This document shows, piece after piece, positions 48,794-57,773 of a stretch of 64,000 nt of DNA. Under the pieces are notes generated by a model. It was not told the DNA's origin. It ran no database searches and was given only the letters and a program-made list of their open reading frames with translations. Source of the stretch: JASBRS01 sp964496495 (GTDB lineage: Bacteria > Deinococcota > Deinococci > Deinococcales > Trueperaceae). Made by a program: the position numbers and the translations under genes. Each line of letters starts with the position of its first letter. Position 1 is the first letter of the stretch. The stretch is taken from NCBI GenBank assembly GCA_964496495.1, contig CAZBZU010000005.1:1-64000 (forward strand), read 5' to 3'.

Positions 48794-50104
48794 ATGGACG
48801 CCGACACCTTCCTGCGCAAAGTCATGGACCTCCTGGTGGACACGGTCTTCGTGGTGGACGCCGAAGGGCGGTTCGTGTACGTCAGCGCGTCGTGCCAGAA
48901 CCTGTTGGGGTTCGCGCCGGACGAGCTCATCGGCAGGAACATGATCGAGCTGGTGCACCCTCGCGACCGCGAGCGCACCCTGGCGATCGCCCGGGAGATC
49001 ATGCACGATCACCCCCAGCGGCACTTCGAGAACCGCTGGATGCGCAAGGACGGCAGGCCGGTCGACATCATGTGGTCGGCGCGCTGGTCGCCCGCCGACG
49101 GGGTGCGGCTGGCAGTCGCTCGCGACGTCACCGCGCTGAAGCATGCGACTCGCCTGCAGGACGCCGTCTACCGCATCTCCGAAGCGGCTCATGGCGCCGA
49201 TGACCTGCCCTCCCTGCTTCACAGCGTGCAGCGGATCATCGGCCACCTCATCCCCGCCGAGACGGTTCTGGCGGTTCTGTACGACGACGCCAGCGGGACG
49301 CTGTCGTTCCCGTACGCATCCGGCGATCCCGTGCCGGAACGCAAGGAACGGAAGCTGCGGGAGGGTACCCCGCTGGCGCGCGTGCTCCGCGGCGGCGAAC
49401 CCGTCCTCACGGCCGTCGACGGCGAGGGGGTGGAGGCGCCGGATGCGCCAGGCGGGCGCGGCAACTGGCTCGGCGTTCCGCTCGTTGGCCGGGAAGGCAC
49501 GCTGGGGGCGTTGGTGGTCGAGACGCCGCCGGGCGGCCCGCGCTTCACCGACGAGCACCAGGAGCTGCTGAGGTTCGCGTCCACGCAGGTGGTAACGGTC
49601 GTCGAGCGCATGCGCGACGAGGTGCGGTTGCGCCACCTGGCGCTCCACGACCCGCTCACCGACCTTCCCAACCGGGCGCTGTTCCACGATCGCTTCGCCA
49701 TGGCGATCGAGCGCGCCGCCCGCGAGGGGGAGCGGGTGGGATTGCTCTACGTCGACGTGGACGACTTCAAGCAGGTGAACGATCGCTTCGGCCACGAGGT
49801 CGGCGACACCCTCCTGCGAGAGCTCGGCGCGCGTCTGGCGAGCAGCGTGCGGCGGTCCGACACCGTGGCCCGCATGGGGGGCGACGAGTTCACCGTGGTG
49901 CTCACCAACCTCTCGGCGCCGGGAGACTGCGCCGACGTGATCGCCAAGCTGCGCGCCGCCGTCACGGCCCCCTACGAGGTGGGCCCGCGCACGCTCGATA
50001 TCTCCGTGAGCATCGGAAGCGCCGTGTACCCGGACGACGGCAGCGACCAGGACGCCCTCATCCGCAGCGCAGACGCCGGCATGTACGCCCGCAAGGGCGC
50101 CTAG
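48794..50104 (+). CDS. PAS-GAF-GGDEF diguanylate cyclase
   Basis: 436 residues. PAS domain about 5-115 (VFVVDAEGRFVYVSASCQNL, ELIGRNMIELVHPRDRERT), GAF domain about 130-265, and GGDEF domain from about 280 (HDPLTDLPNRALFHDRFAMA, active site RMGGDEFTVVL). The inhibitory site RxxD is present five residues before GGDEF (RRSD). No membrane helix, so it is a soluble cyclic di-GMP synthase sensing an internal signal. Start ATG 48794 follows GGAGAAA. Its stop overlaps that of the VOC gene. Confidence 0.92.
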   Translation: MDADTFLRKVMDLLVDTVFVVDAEGRFVYVSASCQNLLGFAPDELIGRNMIELVHPRDRERTLAIAREIMHDHPQRHFENRWMRKDGRPVDIMWSARWSPADGVRLAVARDVTALKHATRLQDAVYRISEAAHGADDLPSLLHSVQRIIGHLIPAETVLAVLYDDASGTLSFPYASGDPVPERKERKLREGTPLARVLRGGEPVLTAVDGEGVEAPDAPGGRGNWLGVPLVGREGTLGALVVETPPGGPRFTDEHQELLRFASTQVVTVVERMRDEVRLRHLALHDPLTDLPNRALFHDRFAMAIERAAREGERVGLLYVDVDDFKQVNDRFGHEVGDTLLRELGARLASSVRRSDTVARMGGDEFTVVLTNLSAPGDCADVIAKLRAAVTAPYEVGPRTLDISVSIGSAVYPDDGSDQDALIRSADAGMYARKGA

Positions 50105-50532
50105 CCGGACGCTGGGCCGCGGGCGGGCCGGGCGGCATCGAGACCGGCCTCCTCGCGCAAGGGCTCGAACAGCTCCACCGGGTTGCCCGACGGGTCCTCC
50201 ACCAGCGCCTGGCGAACGCCGACACCCTCCATGATGGTGCCGCGGAAGCGCGCGCCCGCTGCCCCGAGGCGGCTGACGGTCGCATCCAGGTCGTCCACCT
50301 GTACGGCGAAGCGGTTCCAGCCGCCGGGCTCCGGTGTTCCGGCGCCAGGAAGCGTGGCGCCGCCGCCCGGCTGCGGGTTGGGCGCGCTCAGTACCAGCCG
50401 CAGGTCGCCGCGCGCGAGCATGGCGAACGGCGGCGCCGGATGCATGACGAGCTCGAAGCCGAGCAGCCGGGTATAGAAGCGAATCGCGGCGTCGACGTCG
50501 TGCACGATGTAGCGAACCTGCACCGTGGCCAT
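50101..50532 (-). CDS. VOC-superfamily (glyoxalase-like) protein
   Basis: 143 residues, two beta-alpha-beta-beta-beta units: VQVRYIVHDVDAAIRFYTRL, LGFELVMHPAPPFAMLARGD, then RFAVQVDDLDATVSRLGAAG, ALVEDPSGNPVELFEP. The second half has the ExxE-type metal glutamate. Function within the fold is not determinable (lyase, dioxygenase or resistance protein). It is convergent with the GGDEF gene and shares the bases CTAG as both stop codons. Confidence 0.88.
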   Translation of the reverse strand: MATVQVRYIVHDVDAAIRFYTRLLGFELVMHPAPPFAMLARGDLRLVLSAPNPQPGGGATLPGAGTPEPGGWNRFAVQVDDLDATVSRLGAAGARFRGTIMEGVGVRQALVEDPSGNPVELFEPLREEAGLDAARPARGPASG

Positions 50533-50641
50533 GATCGGTCCTCTCCGAGCCGTGGTCGGCGTGGTGGAAGAGCTGGGCTCGCCGCCATGATACGCGCCGG
50601 CCGCCGCCGGCCGCCGCCGGCCGTGGCCGCGCCCTCGACGT

Positions 50642-51601
50642 CTAGCGGAGGGCGAGCTGGGCGGCCGCGTACGCCAGGCCGATGCCCAGCAGCACGGCGC
50701 CCTCCAGGCGGCCCACGCGGCCGCGAAGCAGGAACGCGCAGGCCACGACCGCCGCCACCACCACGGCCGGCCAGTCGAGCAGGCGCACCCGCGGCGGCAC
50801 CGCGACCGGCACCACCAGCGCGATGAGGCCGAGGTTGAAGAGCAGGAACCAGAGCACCGTGCCGACGGCGTTCCCGGCCGCTATGTCGGGGCGACCGCGC
50901 CGGGCGGGAACGACCTGGCGAACGATCTCCTCCGCCTCGATCCCCAGCGGCGTCAGCACCATGCCGACGAACCCCGCAGACAGCCCGAGCGCGGAGACGA
51001 GCCCGCCGGCGCCCCAGGCGACCACGTCGCCGCCGACGGCGAGGAGGAGCAGGGCGACGGCGGTCCAGCCGATCACCCGGGACAGCGAGCGCCCCGTCGC
51101 CACCTCGTCGGCCGCCGCCACGGCCAGGAAGCGGTGCCTCCGGGCGGCGCGCGCCAGCAGCGCGAGCGCCACGACGAAGACTGCCAGCAGCCCGGCGCCC
51201 GTCCAGCGCGGCGTGACGGCGAACCACGCCGGCAGCCCCGCTGCCAGCGCGCTCAGGGGGAGCAGAAGCACCGCCGTTCGGGGCAGGCGCACGCGCAGCG
51301 GCGCGATCACCGCGCCCAGCCCGAGGGCCCAGCAGAGCATCACCATGGCGCCCCCGTAGGCGGTCCCGAGAGCCACCGCGGCGTTGCCGCGGGCCGCGGC
51401 GGCCAGGCCGACAGCGACGTTCTCGGCCTCCATGCCGGAGACCACCGCGCTCACGGTGAAGGCCGTCAGCCCCAGCGCGCCCGCCAGGCCCAGGAGGGCG
51501 TCCACCAGTCGGTCGGTGGCGGCCACCACCAGGGCGATGCCCCCCACGAAGGCGGCAACGATCAGCGGCACGCTCACGGGCACGCTCACGACATCTGGCA
51601 T
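50642..51601 (-). CDS. CaCA-superfamily sodium/calcium exchanger-like protein
   Basis: 319 residues with about ten helices in two inverted halves. The alpha repeats are recognisable as TVSAVVSGMEAENVAVGLAA in the first half and VLTPLGIEAEEIVRQVV in the second; both carry the glutamate pair expected for cation binding, though the flanking sequence is divergent. It likely exchanges cations across the inner membrane. ATG 51601 is used because the longer frame upstream is arginine-rich; no strong ribosome binding site is visible. Confidence 0.75.
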   Translation of the reverse strand: MPDVVSVPVSVPLIVAAFVGGIALVVAATDRLVDALLGLAGALGLTAFTVSAVVSGMEAENVAVGLAAAARGNAAVALGTAYGGAMVMLCWALGLGAVIAPLRVRLPRTAVLLLPLSALAAGLPAWFAVTPRWTGAGLLAVFVVALALLARAARRHRFLAVAAADEVATGRSLSRVIGWTAVALLLLAVGGDVVAWGAGGLVSALGLSAGFVGMVLTPLGIEAEEIVRQVVPARRGRPDIAAGNAVGTVLWFLLFNLGLIALVVPVAVPPRVRLLDWPAVVVAAVVACAFLLRGRVGRLEGAVLLGIGLAYAAAQLALR

Positions 51602-51741
51602 TAGAGCACCCGGCGCCCTGCCCGGCACGAGCTCGCCCGCCGAGGTCGGGCGACATCCCGTCGGCGGCATCCTACGTAGCATCCCCATGGAGGGGCCGGC
51701 ATACCCTGCCGCCGCCCGCTTGCCCCAGTGAGGAGAGTCCC

Positions 51742-52695
51742 ATGCAGACCCGCCCCATCGGCTCCCTGAACGCTTCGATCGTCGGCCTGGGTTGCAACAA
51801 CTTCGGCCGCCGACTCGACCGCACCGGGACCAGAAAGGTGCTGGACGCGGCCATCGACGCCGGCGTGACGTTCCTCGACACCGCCGATCTCTACGGCGGC
51901 ACCGACAGCGAGCGTTTCATGGGTGAGGCGCTTCGAGGGCGCCGCGACAGCGTGGTCATCGCCACCAAGTTCGGCCACCCGGCCAACCGCGAGGCGCCCG
52001 CGGGCGCGCGCCCGGACGACGTTCGGCGCGCGCTCGAGGGCAGCTTGACGCGTCTTCAGACCGATCACGTCGATCTCTACCAGCTCCACATGCCCGACCC
52101 CGAGGTGCCCATCGCCGATACCCTCGGGGCCCTGGCGGAGGCGGTCGCCGCCGGCCAGGTGCTGGAGGTGGGATGCTCCAACGTCACGGTGGCGCAGCTG
52201 CAGCAGGCCGAGGATGCGGCGACGGCCGCCGGCGCCCGCTTCGTGAGCGTGCAGAACGAGTACAGCATGCTGCGGCGCACCCCCGAGGGCGGCGTGCTGG
52301 CGGCCTGCGAGCGTCTCGGGATGGCCTTCCTGCCCTACTTCCCGCTCCTCAGCGGCATCCTCACCGGCAAGGTTCGCAAGGGGCGGCCGCTGCCGCAGGG
52401 CACGCGCGTGGCCGGCAGCGAGCGCTGGCAGGCGATGCTCACCGGCGAGGTCCTGGAGCTGGTGGAGGAGCTCGCGCGCTTCGCGCGCGAGCGCGACCAC
52501 GAGCTGATCGATCTGGCCTTCGCCTACCTGCTGGCGCACCGGCCGGTGGCCAGCGTGATCGCAGGGGCCACCTCGCCCGAGCAGGTGCGGCGCAACGCCG
52601 CGGCCGGTAGCTGGGAGCTGTCGCCGCGGGAGCTGGAGGTCGTCGAGGGGATGCTCGACGCCGCCGGCGATCCGCTCCCCGCCGACGACGGCTGA
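51742..52695 (+). CDS. Aldo/keto reductase
   Basis: 317 residues. Tetrad elements: DTADLYGG (Asp, Tyr), IATKFGH (Lys) and YQLHMPD (His); cofactor loop IAGATSPEQVRRNAAA. A GGAGAG box precedes the ATG. It is monocistronic as far as I can see, divergent from the CaCA exchanger gene (140 bp). Confidence 0.92.
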   Translation: MQTRPIGSLNASIVGLGCNNFGRRLDRTGTRKVLDAAIDAGVTFLDTADLYGGTDSERFMGEALRGRRDSVVIATKFGHPANREAPAGARPDDVRRALEGSLTRLQTDHVDLYQLHMPDPEVPIADTLGALAEAVAAGQVLEVGCSNVTVAQLQQAEDAATAAGARFVSVQNEYSMLRRTPEGGVLAACERLGMAFLPYFPLLSGILTGKVRKGRPLPQGTRVAGSERWQAMLTGEVLELVEELARFARERDHELIDLAFAYLLAHRPVASVIAGATSPEQVRRNAAAGSWELSPRELEVVEGMLDAAGDPLPADDG

Positions 52696-52865
52696 GGTCC
52701 GCTGCCTGGGCGTGGAAGCCGGGCGCCGCCCGAGGCCGGGAAGGCTCTCGCCCGGCGCCCTCCGGGTGGCGGCGCGCCGGAGAGAAACCTCACTGCGGCG
52801 CCGCCTCGCGGGGTCCAGGCTGGGTCCGAGCCGGCGCAAGGCGCCGACTCGGAGCTGGAGGAGCC

Positions 52866-53378
52866 ATGCGAGCGCTCGATCGGGCTGCCAGCACGCGCGT
52901 GGTGCGCTCGACGCCCGGTACGCGCGGCCGCACCAACGCCGTCGTGATGGTGCTCGTGGCGGTCGCAGCAGTGGCGGGCGTGCTGGCCTACTGGTCGGCC
53001 GGCGGCTTCCGGCTGCTGCTGCCGGTAGGTCTGCTACTGGCAGCGGCGGCGACCTGGTCGGGACTGGCAGGGCTCTCCGCGAGCTACAGCGTCGACCTCC
53101 GGGGGTTGCACAAGCGCGACCTGTGGGGTAGGCGGTTCGTTCCCTGGTCGCGGGTGACGACGGTGTGGGTCGGCCGCACCCGGCTCGGGGCGTTCAACGT
53201 CTTCCTGTTCGTTCGCGGCTCGCTGGTGCCGGTGTTCGTGTACACCTCCATGGTGGGCAACGGCCGGGAGGTGGCCAGGGCGATCATCGAGGCGGCCACG
53301 CGGGAGCAGCCGGGCGTGCGGCTCGGCGGCTGGGGCAAGCTGGCGTACGGCGAGCCCCCGTTCGGGATCTTCGAGTAG
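52866..53378 (+). CDS. Membrane protein with PH-like domain
   Basis: 170 residues. Two helices (VVMVLVAVAAVAGVLAYWSA, FRLLLPVGLLLAAAATWSGL) are followed by a small beta domain: YSVDLRGLHKRDLWGRRFVP, WSRVTTVWVGRTRLGAFNVF, VPVFVYTSMVGNGREVARAI. This order matches bacterial PH-domain (bPH) membrane proteins. GGAGG lies 5 nt before the ATG. Role unknown. Confidence 0.75.
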   Translation: MRALDRAASTRVVRSTPGTRGRTNAVVMVLVAVAAVAGVLAYWSAGGFRLLLPVGLLLAAAATWSGLAGLSASYSVDLRGLHKRDLWGRRFVPWSRVTTVWVGRTRLGAFNVFLFVRGSLVPVFVYTSMVGNGREVARAIIEAATREQPGVRLGGWGKLAYGEPPFGIFE

Positions 53379-53594
53379 CGACGCACGCGAGGCTGACCGG
53401 CTCGATGACCTGGCCGGGCACGGCGACGACCCGACGCGGGCCGCGGGCGGGCGCGGCGGCGTTTGCGCCGGCCTAACCGAAGCTGGCTAGCGTGGCCCTC
53501 GGAGGCAACGCATGAGTGACGCACACCGGAGACACGTCTCGGCCGATGACGGCCGCTTCCTGCCCGCGAGCCGGGGCCCCGGCAGGCGCGCCTG

Positions 53595-54053
53595 ATGCGG
53601 CGCGCGACCACGCTCGTGGGCGGACTGGCGGTGGCGGTGCTGGTGGCCGGCCTGGCGCTGGGGCAGGCGGGCCTGCTCGGTCGCTCGGGCGGCGGCAGCG
53701 CGAACAGCCAGGCGTCCACGAGCCCCAGCGTCGCCACCGGCGCCGCGCTCTACGCCGCCAACTGCCAGACCTGCCACGGCGCCAAGGGGCAGGGAGGCAA
53801 GTACCGCGGCGTCGGCAGCGAGGCCGCCCGGCGCGGCTTCTCGCGCTTCAAGAGCCTGATCCTCTACGGCAGCGAGCGCATGCCCGGCTACCTCAAGTCA
53901 GGCCTGTCGACCTCGAACAACCTCGGGACGCTGGGCGCCAACGGCTACCTGGGGAACAGCACGGCCCCCAGCAACAAGCAGGTCAGCGACCTGCTGGCCT
54001 ACCTGCAGACGCTGCCCGCACGCGGCGGCAGGGGCTTCGGCGGCGACGATTAG
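53595..54053 (+). CDS. Exported class I cytochrome c
   Basis: 152 residues. Signal or anchor helix TLVGGLAVAVLVAGLALGQA, then one heme-binding motif CQTCH (about residues 57-61) with GAKGQGGKYRGVGS after it, and the axial methionine in ERMPGYL (about 97). The C-terminal helix VSDLLAYLQTLPA is typical. It should carry electrons outside the cytoplasmic membrane. No oxidase genes are next to it. Confidence 0.88.
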   Translation: MRRATTLVGGLAVAVLVAGLALGQAGLLGRSGGGSANSQASTSPSVATGAALYAANCQTCHGAKGQGGKYRGVGSEAARRGFSRFKSLILYGSERMPGYLKSGLSTSNNLGTLGANGYLGNSTAPSNKQVSDLLAYLQTLPARGGRGFGGDD

Positions 54054-54062
54054 GATCCGGTC

Positions 54063-54097
54063 GCTCGGGCGCGGGCCGCACTGGCCCGCTCCCGAGC
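54063..54097. terminator. Bidirectional terminator between cytochrome c and leishmanolysin-like gene
   Basis: A 15-bp stem with one mismatch (GCTCGGGCGCGGGCC) around the loop GCACT, in the 46-bp gap between two convergent genes. Confidence 0.65.
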
Positions 54098-54099
54098 GG

Positions 54100-55764
54100 C
54101 TACGGCGCCTCGCCCGCGGGCGAGGTGAGCAGGAAGGTGCCGGCACGGACGGTCGCTGCAGACTGCGCCTCGACCGGGCTGGGGAGGGTGTAGGGATCGG
54201 CCTGGCCGAGGTCGACGGTGTAGCCGAGGTCGCCGAGCGACGCGATCGTCATGGCGCTCAACGGATCGCTGCCGGGATTCAGCCAGCCGGTCATCAGCTC
54301 GTTGCCGAAGATCGCCTCGCGCCAGTGGGAGTCGCGCGTGCCGCTGCCGCAGTTCGAGATGGTGCCGCCGCTGGCATCGATGCAGTTCTCCACCGGCACG
54401 TCGCCGCTGCCGCCGAGGGTGTGCCAGGCGCTGTCGGCGCCCGCCCCGACGAAGCGCGGGTTGTCGGTCCCGGCACCGGTGAGGAGCGCGCGGTTGTAGT
54501 TCCACAGGGTGCCGATGCCGAGCACGTGCCCCATCTCATGCAAGATGGTGAGCTGCAGCAGGTTGTTCTGCTCGAGGTAGCTGAGGTCGGCGGCGTCGAA
54601 CATCATCACGCCGTAGACGCTTAGGGAGTCACCGCCGCGAACCCAGCACGGCCCGCCCTGGCCGAGGATTCCCCCCGAGCCGTCGATGGTGCCGACCCAC
54701 ACGTCGATCCGCAGGTCGTCGATGGTGCCGTTGATGGCGGCGGTGGGCAGGCTGATGGTGCTGCTGTTGGGAACGTAGCCGCACGCGCCCTGCGGGATCG
54801 ACACGGGCGTGTCGGGCAGGCCCGCGGTGATGATCTGCCCCCAGCGCGCGGCGGCCGCGTCGAAGGCGGCCCGCTGGGTGCTGGAGATCGACGACACGAA
54901 GTGCAGGTCGATATCGAAGCCCTCGCTGCCGGGGGCCGAGCTGACGGACACGGTGTCGCTGCCGGTGTTGGCGGCGGCGTCGGCGGCCTGCACGGTGATG
55001 GTGTTGCCGCCCGTGCTCAGCCCGCTCACGTTACAGGTGAAGTCCGAGGTGCCGCTGCAGGGCTGGAAGCTACCGCTGCCGACCCGGTAGGCGACGCTGA
55101 CGACGCCCACGTTGTCGCTGGCGGTGCCCGTCACCATCACGGCGCCGCCGCCCACGGAGGTGCCGGCGGCGGGGTTCTGGATCGTCACCGTCGGATCCTG
55201 GGTGTCGGGCCCGCTGACGGTCACCTGGACCGTGGCGGTAGCGTTGCCGGCGCTGTTGCTGGCCGTGAGGGTGTAGCTGGTGGTGGCCGCCGGCGTCACG
55301 GCGACGCTGCTCAGGCCGGTGACGTCGCCCACGCCCTGGTCGATGCTCAGGCTGAGCGGCGTGCTGCCGCTCACGGTCCAGGACAGGGTGGCGCTGCCGC
55401 CTGGTGCGATGCTGGCCGGGCTGGCCGAGAAGGCCGTGATGGTGGGGGGTGCCGGGGTGACGGTGACGGTCACCTTCCGGCTGGTCGTGCCCCCGGCGTT
55501 GCTGGCGCTGAGGGAGTAGCTGGTGGTGGTGGAGGGCGCGACCGTGACGCTGGTTCGTCCGCTCACGTCGCCCACGCCGTGGTCGATCGAGAGGCTGATC
55601 GAGCCGCTTCCAGTGACGCTCCACGACAGCGTGACGTTGCCGCCGGCCACGCTGCTGGCGGGGCTGGCGCCGAAGCTGACGATCTTGGGGGGCGTGACGG
55701 TGGTGCAGGCCGTGAGGATGAGGGCCAGCGCGAGAGCGGCGAGAAGGGGTGCGACGCGGGTCAT
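54100..55764 (-). CDS. Leishmanolysin-like (M8) metallopeptidase lipoprotein
   Basis: 554 residues. Lipobox LILTAC (Cys20). Two tandem Ig-like repeats of about 80 residues (26-104 and 107-184) share PASxxxGGxxTLSWxVxGS and a SIDxGVGDV element; a third beta domain covers 188-275. The catalytic domain has HEMGHVLGIGTLW (409-421) and, near 495, SHWREAIFGNELMTGW with the third zinc histidine and Met-turn, the pattern of leishmanolysins. It should be an envelope-anchored, probably self-activated, protease. Confidence 0.9.
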   Translation of the reverse strand: MTRVAPLLAALALALILTACTTVTPPKIVSFGASPASSVAGGNVTLSWSVTGSGSISLSIDHGVGDVSGRTSVTVAPSTTTSYSLSASNAGGTTSRKVTVTVTPAPPTITAFSASPASIAPGGSATLSWTVSGSTPLSLSIDQGVGDVTGLSSVAVTPAATTSYTLTASNSAGNATATVQVTVSGPDTQDPTVTIQNPAAGTSVGGGAVMVTGTASDNVGVVSVAYRVGSGSFQPCSGTSDFTCNVSGLSTGGNTITVQAADAAANTGSDTVSVSSAPGSEGFDIDLHFVSSISSTQRAAFDAAAARWGQIITAGLPDTPVSIPQGACGYVPNSSTISLPTAAINGTIDDLRIDVWVGTIDGSGGILGQGGPCWVRGGDSLSVYGVMMFDAADLSYLEQNNLLQLTILHEMGHVLGIGTLWNYNRALLTGAGTDNPRFVGAGADSAWHTLGGSGDVPVENCIDASGGTISNCGSGTRDSHWREAIFGNELMTGWLNPGSDPLSAMTIASLGDLGYTVDLGQADPYTLPSPVEAQSAATVRAGTFLLTSPAGEAP

Positions 55765-56000
55765 GCGGCGCCTCCGCGTGGCAGGCGGACGTGGGGGCAG
55801 CGCTGAGTTCCGCGAGACCGGCGCGGGCACCCGGCCGGGCACGCGACGCTGCGCATGGGAGCCGCTGGCGTCATAGGGAGCTTCAGTCTACGGGACGCAG
55901 CCGGCCGGCGGGGGTACGAAACCCCGCACCCGGCCAGGGGGAGCCTCGCGCACGTCTCGCAGCGAGCGCGGGCGGGCCGGCCGGCGCGGCGCGGCGGCGC

Positions 56001-57164
56001 TCAGTGCGCCCGGCCGCTGTGCCGGGGATCGTGCCGGAACTCCCCCCAGGCGGAGCTGGCCGGGCCGCCCGAGGCGCTCGCCAGGGCGTAGAGGTTCTCG
56101 TCCCACGAGCCGATGTAGACGGTTCCGTTCGGGGCGATCACCGGTGAGGAGGTGACGAAGTAGTCGGTCTTGTACCGCCACGCCAGGGTGCCGTCGGGGT
56201 GCAGCGCATAGACGTGGAAGTCGTTGGAGCCGACGTAGATGGTGCCGTCGCTGCCCACCGCCGGTGACGACGTCACGTAGTTGTCGGTGTGGAAGCGCCA
56301 GCGGAGGCTGCCGTCCGGGTTCAGCGCCAGCAGGTCGTGATCCTCGGACCCGACGTAGATGGTGCCGCCGGCGCCGACGGCGGGGGAGGAGTAGACCAGG
56401 TCGCCGGTGTCGTAGCTCCACGCCAGCGCGCCGGCGCTGGTGAGCGCGTAGAGCTTGCCGTCGCTGGACCCGACGTAGATGGTGCCGCCCGGGCCCACGG
56501 CCGGGGACGACAGCACCTCGCCGCCGACGCGGTAGCGCCAGCGGAGGCCGCCGTCCGGCCGTACCGCGTAGACGGTGGCGTCGTTGGAGCCGACGTACAC
56601 CGTCCCGTCCGGCCCCACCGCCGGCGAGGAGTAGACGATGTCGCCGGTGGCGAAGCGCCACCGCACCTTGCCGTCCGGGCTCACCGCGTACAGATGGTTG
56701 TCGTCCGAGCCGACGTAGACGGTCCCGTCCGCGCCGATGGCCGGCGACGAGCTCACCGCGCTGCCGGCGCGGACCTTCCAGCGCAGCTTGCCGTCGGGGT
56801 TCAGCGCGTAGAGGTAGCCGTCGCCCGAGCCCACGTAGATGGTGCCGTCCTTGGCGACGGCGGGCGACGAGTAGACGATGTCGCCGGTGCGGAAGGTCCA
56901 CTTCAGCGCTCCGCCGGGCGTGAAGGCGTAGAGCTGGTTGTCGTCGGAGCCGACGTAGACGGTGCCGTTCGGCCCGACCGCGGGCGAGGACTGCACCCAG
57001 TCGTGCGTCGGGTAACGCCACAGCAGCGTGCCGGGCGCGGCGGCGGCCGCCACGGCCGCGGCGGCCATGCCGAGGGTGGCCGCCAGGGTGCCGAAGACTC
57101 GTGCCGGCGCGAGGCACAGATGCGGGAGGCGGCGGGATCGAGGTGCAGGAAGGGAGTGGGCCAT
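56001..57164 (-). CDS. PQQ-type beta-propeller of eight regular repeats
   Basis: 387 residues. Signal helix TLAATLGMAAAAVAAAAAPG, then eight 40-residue units beginning SSPAVGxxGTVYVGSxDxxL and ending in W-x-F/Y-x-x-G-D-x-V-x. The first seven are nearly regular; the eighth is shorter and leads into WGEFRHDPRHSGRAH, the closing strand. The repeats form PQQ-like/BamB-like blades; no enzymatic PQQ ligands were recognised. Likely a secreted scaffold protein. Confidence 0.87.
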   Translation of the reverse strand: MAHSLPAPRSRRLPHLCLAPARVFGTLAATLGMAAAAVAAAAAPGTLLWRYPTHDWVQSSPAVGPNGTVYVGSDDNQLYAFTPGGALKWTFRTGDIVYSSPAVAKDGTIYVGSGDGYLYALNPDGKLRWKVRAGSAVSSSPAIGADGTVYVGSDDNHLYAVSPDGKVRWRFATGDIVYSSPAVGPDGTVYVGSNDATVYAVRPDGGLRWRYRVGGEVLSSPAVGPGGTIYVGSSDGKLYALTSAGALAWSYDTGDLVYSSPAVGAGGTIYVGSEDHDLLALNPDGSLRWRFHTDNYVTSSPAVGSDGTIYVGSNDFHVYALHPDGTLAWRYKTDYFVTSSPVIAPNGTVYIGSWDENLYALASASGGPASSAWGEFRHDPRHSGRAH

Positions 57165-57228
57165 GCCGGGCCCAGCCTATCCCGGCGCGCGCCGCGCGCC
57201 CGGCGCCCGTGCGGCGAGACCGGCTCGG

Positions 57229-57765
57229 TCACGCGCCCGCGCCACCTGGGGCGCGTCGCGCCCGCGCGTCCGTCTCCCGGATGAAGGCGTCCTTGCCGTG
57301 CACGTAGGCTGCGCGGTCGTCGCCGTGCGTGGCGGCGAGCGAGGCCTTCAGCTCGCCGTAGGCGTCGGCCCGGTCCGGGTGGGCGATCAGGTAGTCGCGG
57401 AAGCCGACGTGACGAGCCGCCTCGCGGTGCCCCTGCACGAAGGCGTGCACGTGCGCCCGGTCCTCGGCGCCCGGCGCGCCGGCGGCGACCAGATAGCGCC
57501 TGCCAGGGATGCCGTTCTCGCCGAGCCAGCGGTAACCGGCGCGCTCGGCCGTGGGCCGTAGCGCATCGAGACGGGCCAGGCTGCGAACCTCCAGCAGGAC
57601 GTCGATGGTGGGCTTGGCGCGCAGGCCCGGCACGGCGGTGCTGCCGACGTGATGCACGGCGAGGACCTCGCCCGCCAACAGCGATCGCAGGTGCGCGGCC
57701 TCCTCTGCGAAGCGGGCGGGCCAGGAGGGATCGTAGGGCACCAGGGTGACGGCGCACTCGGCCAT
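57229..57765 (-). CDS. GrpB/Dephospho-CoA-kinase-associated family protein
   Basis: 178 residues of the GrpB family (UPF0157): VTLVPYDPSWPARFAEEAAH, VHHVGSTAVPGLRAKPTIDV, HVHAFVQGHREAARHVGFRD and YGELKASLAATHGDDRAAYV. These are related to nucleotidyltransferases and sit near CoA synthesis genes in some bacteria. Function unproven. It follows the AKR gene at 57774 with 8 bp between them, so the two are likely co-transcribed. Confidence 0.85.
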   Translation of the reverse strand: MAECAVTLVPYDPSWPARFAEEAAHLRSLLAGEVLAVHHVGSTAVPGLRAKPTIDVLLEVRSLARLDALRPTAERAGYRWLGENGIPGRRYLVAAGAPGAEDRAHVHAFVQGHREAARHVGFRDYLIAHPDRADAYGELKASLAATHGDDRAAYVHGKDAFIRETDARARRAPGGAGA

Positions 57766-57773
57766 ACCCGGCG

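Noticed and set aside
56001..57164. The eight-repeat propeller considered as a PQQ-dependent dehydrogenase
   Set aside because: No cytochrome c domain, no disulfide ring or catalytic Asp/Glu pattern; only structural repeats are present.
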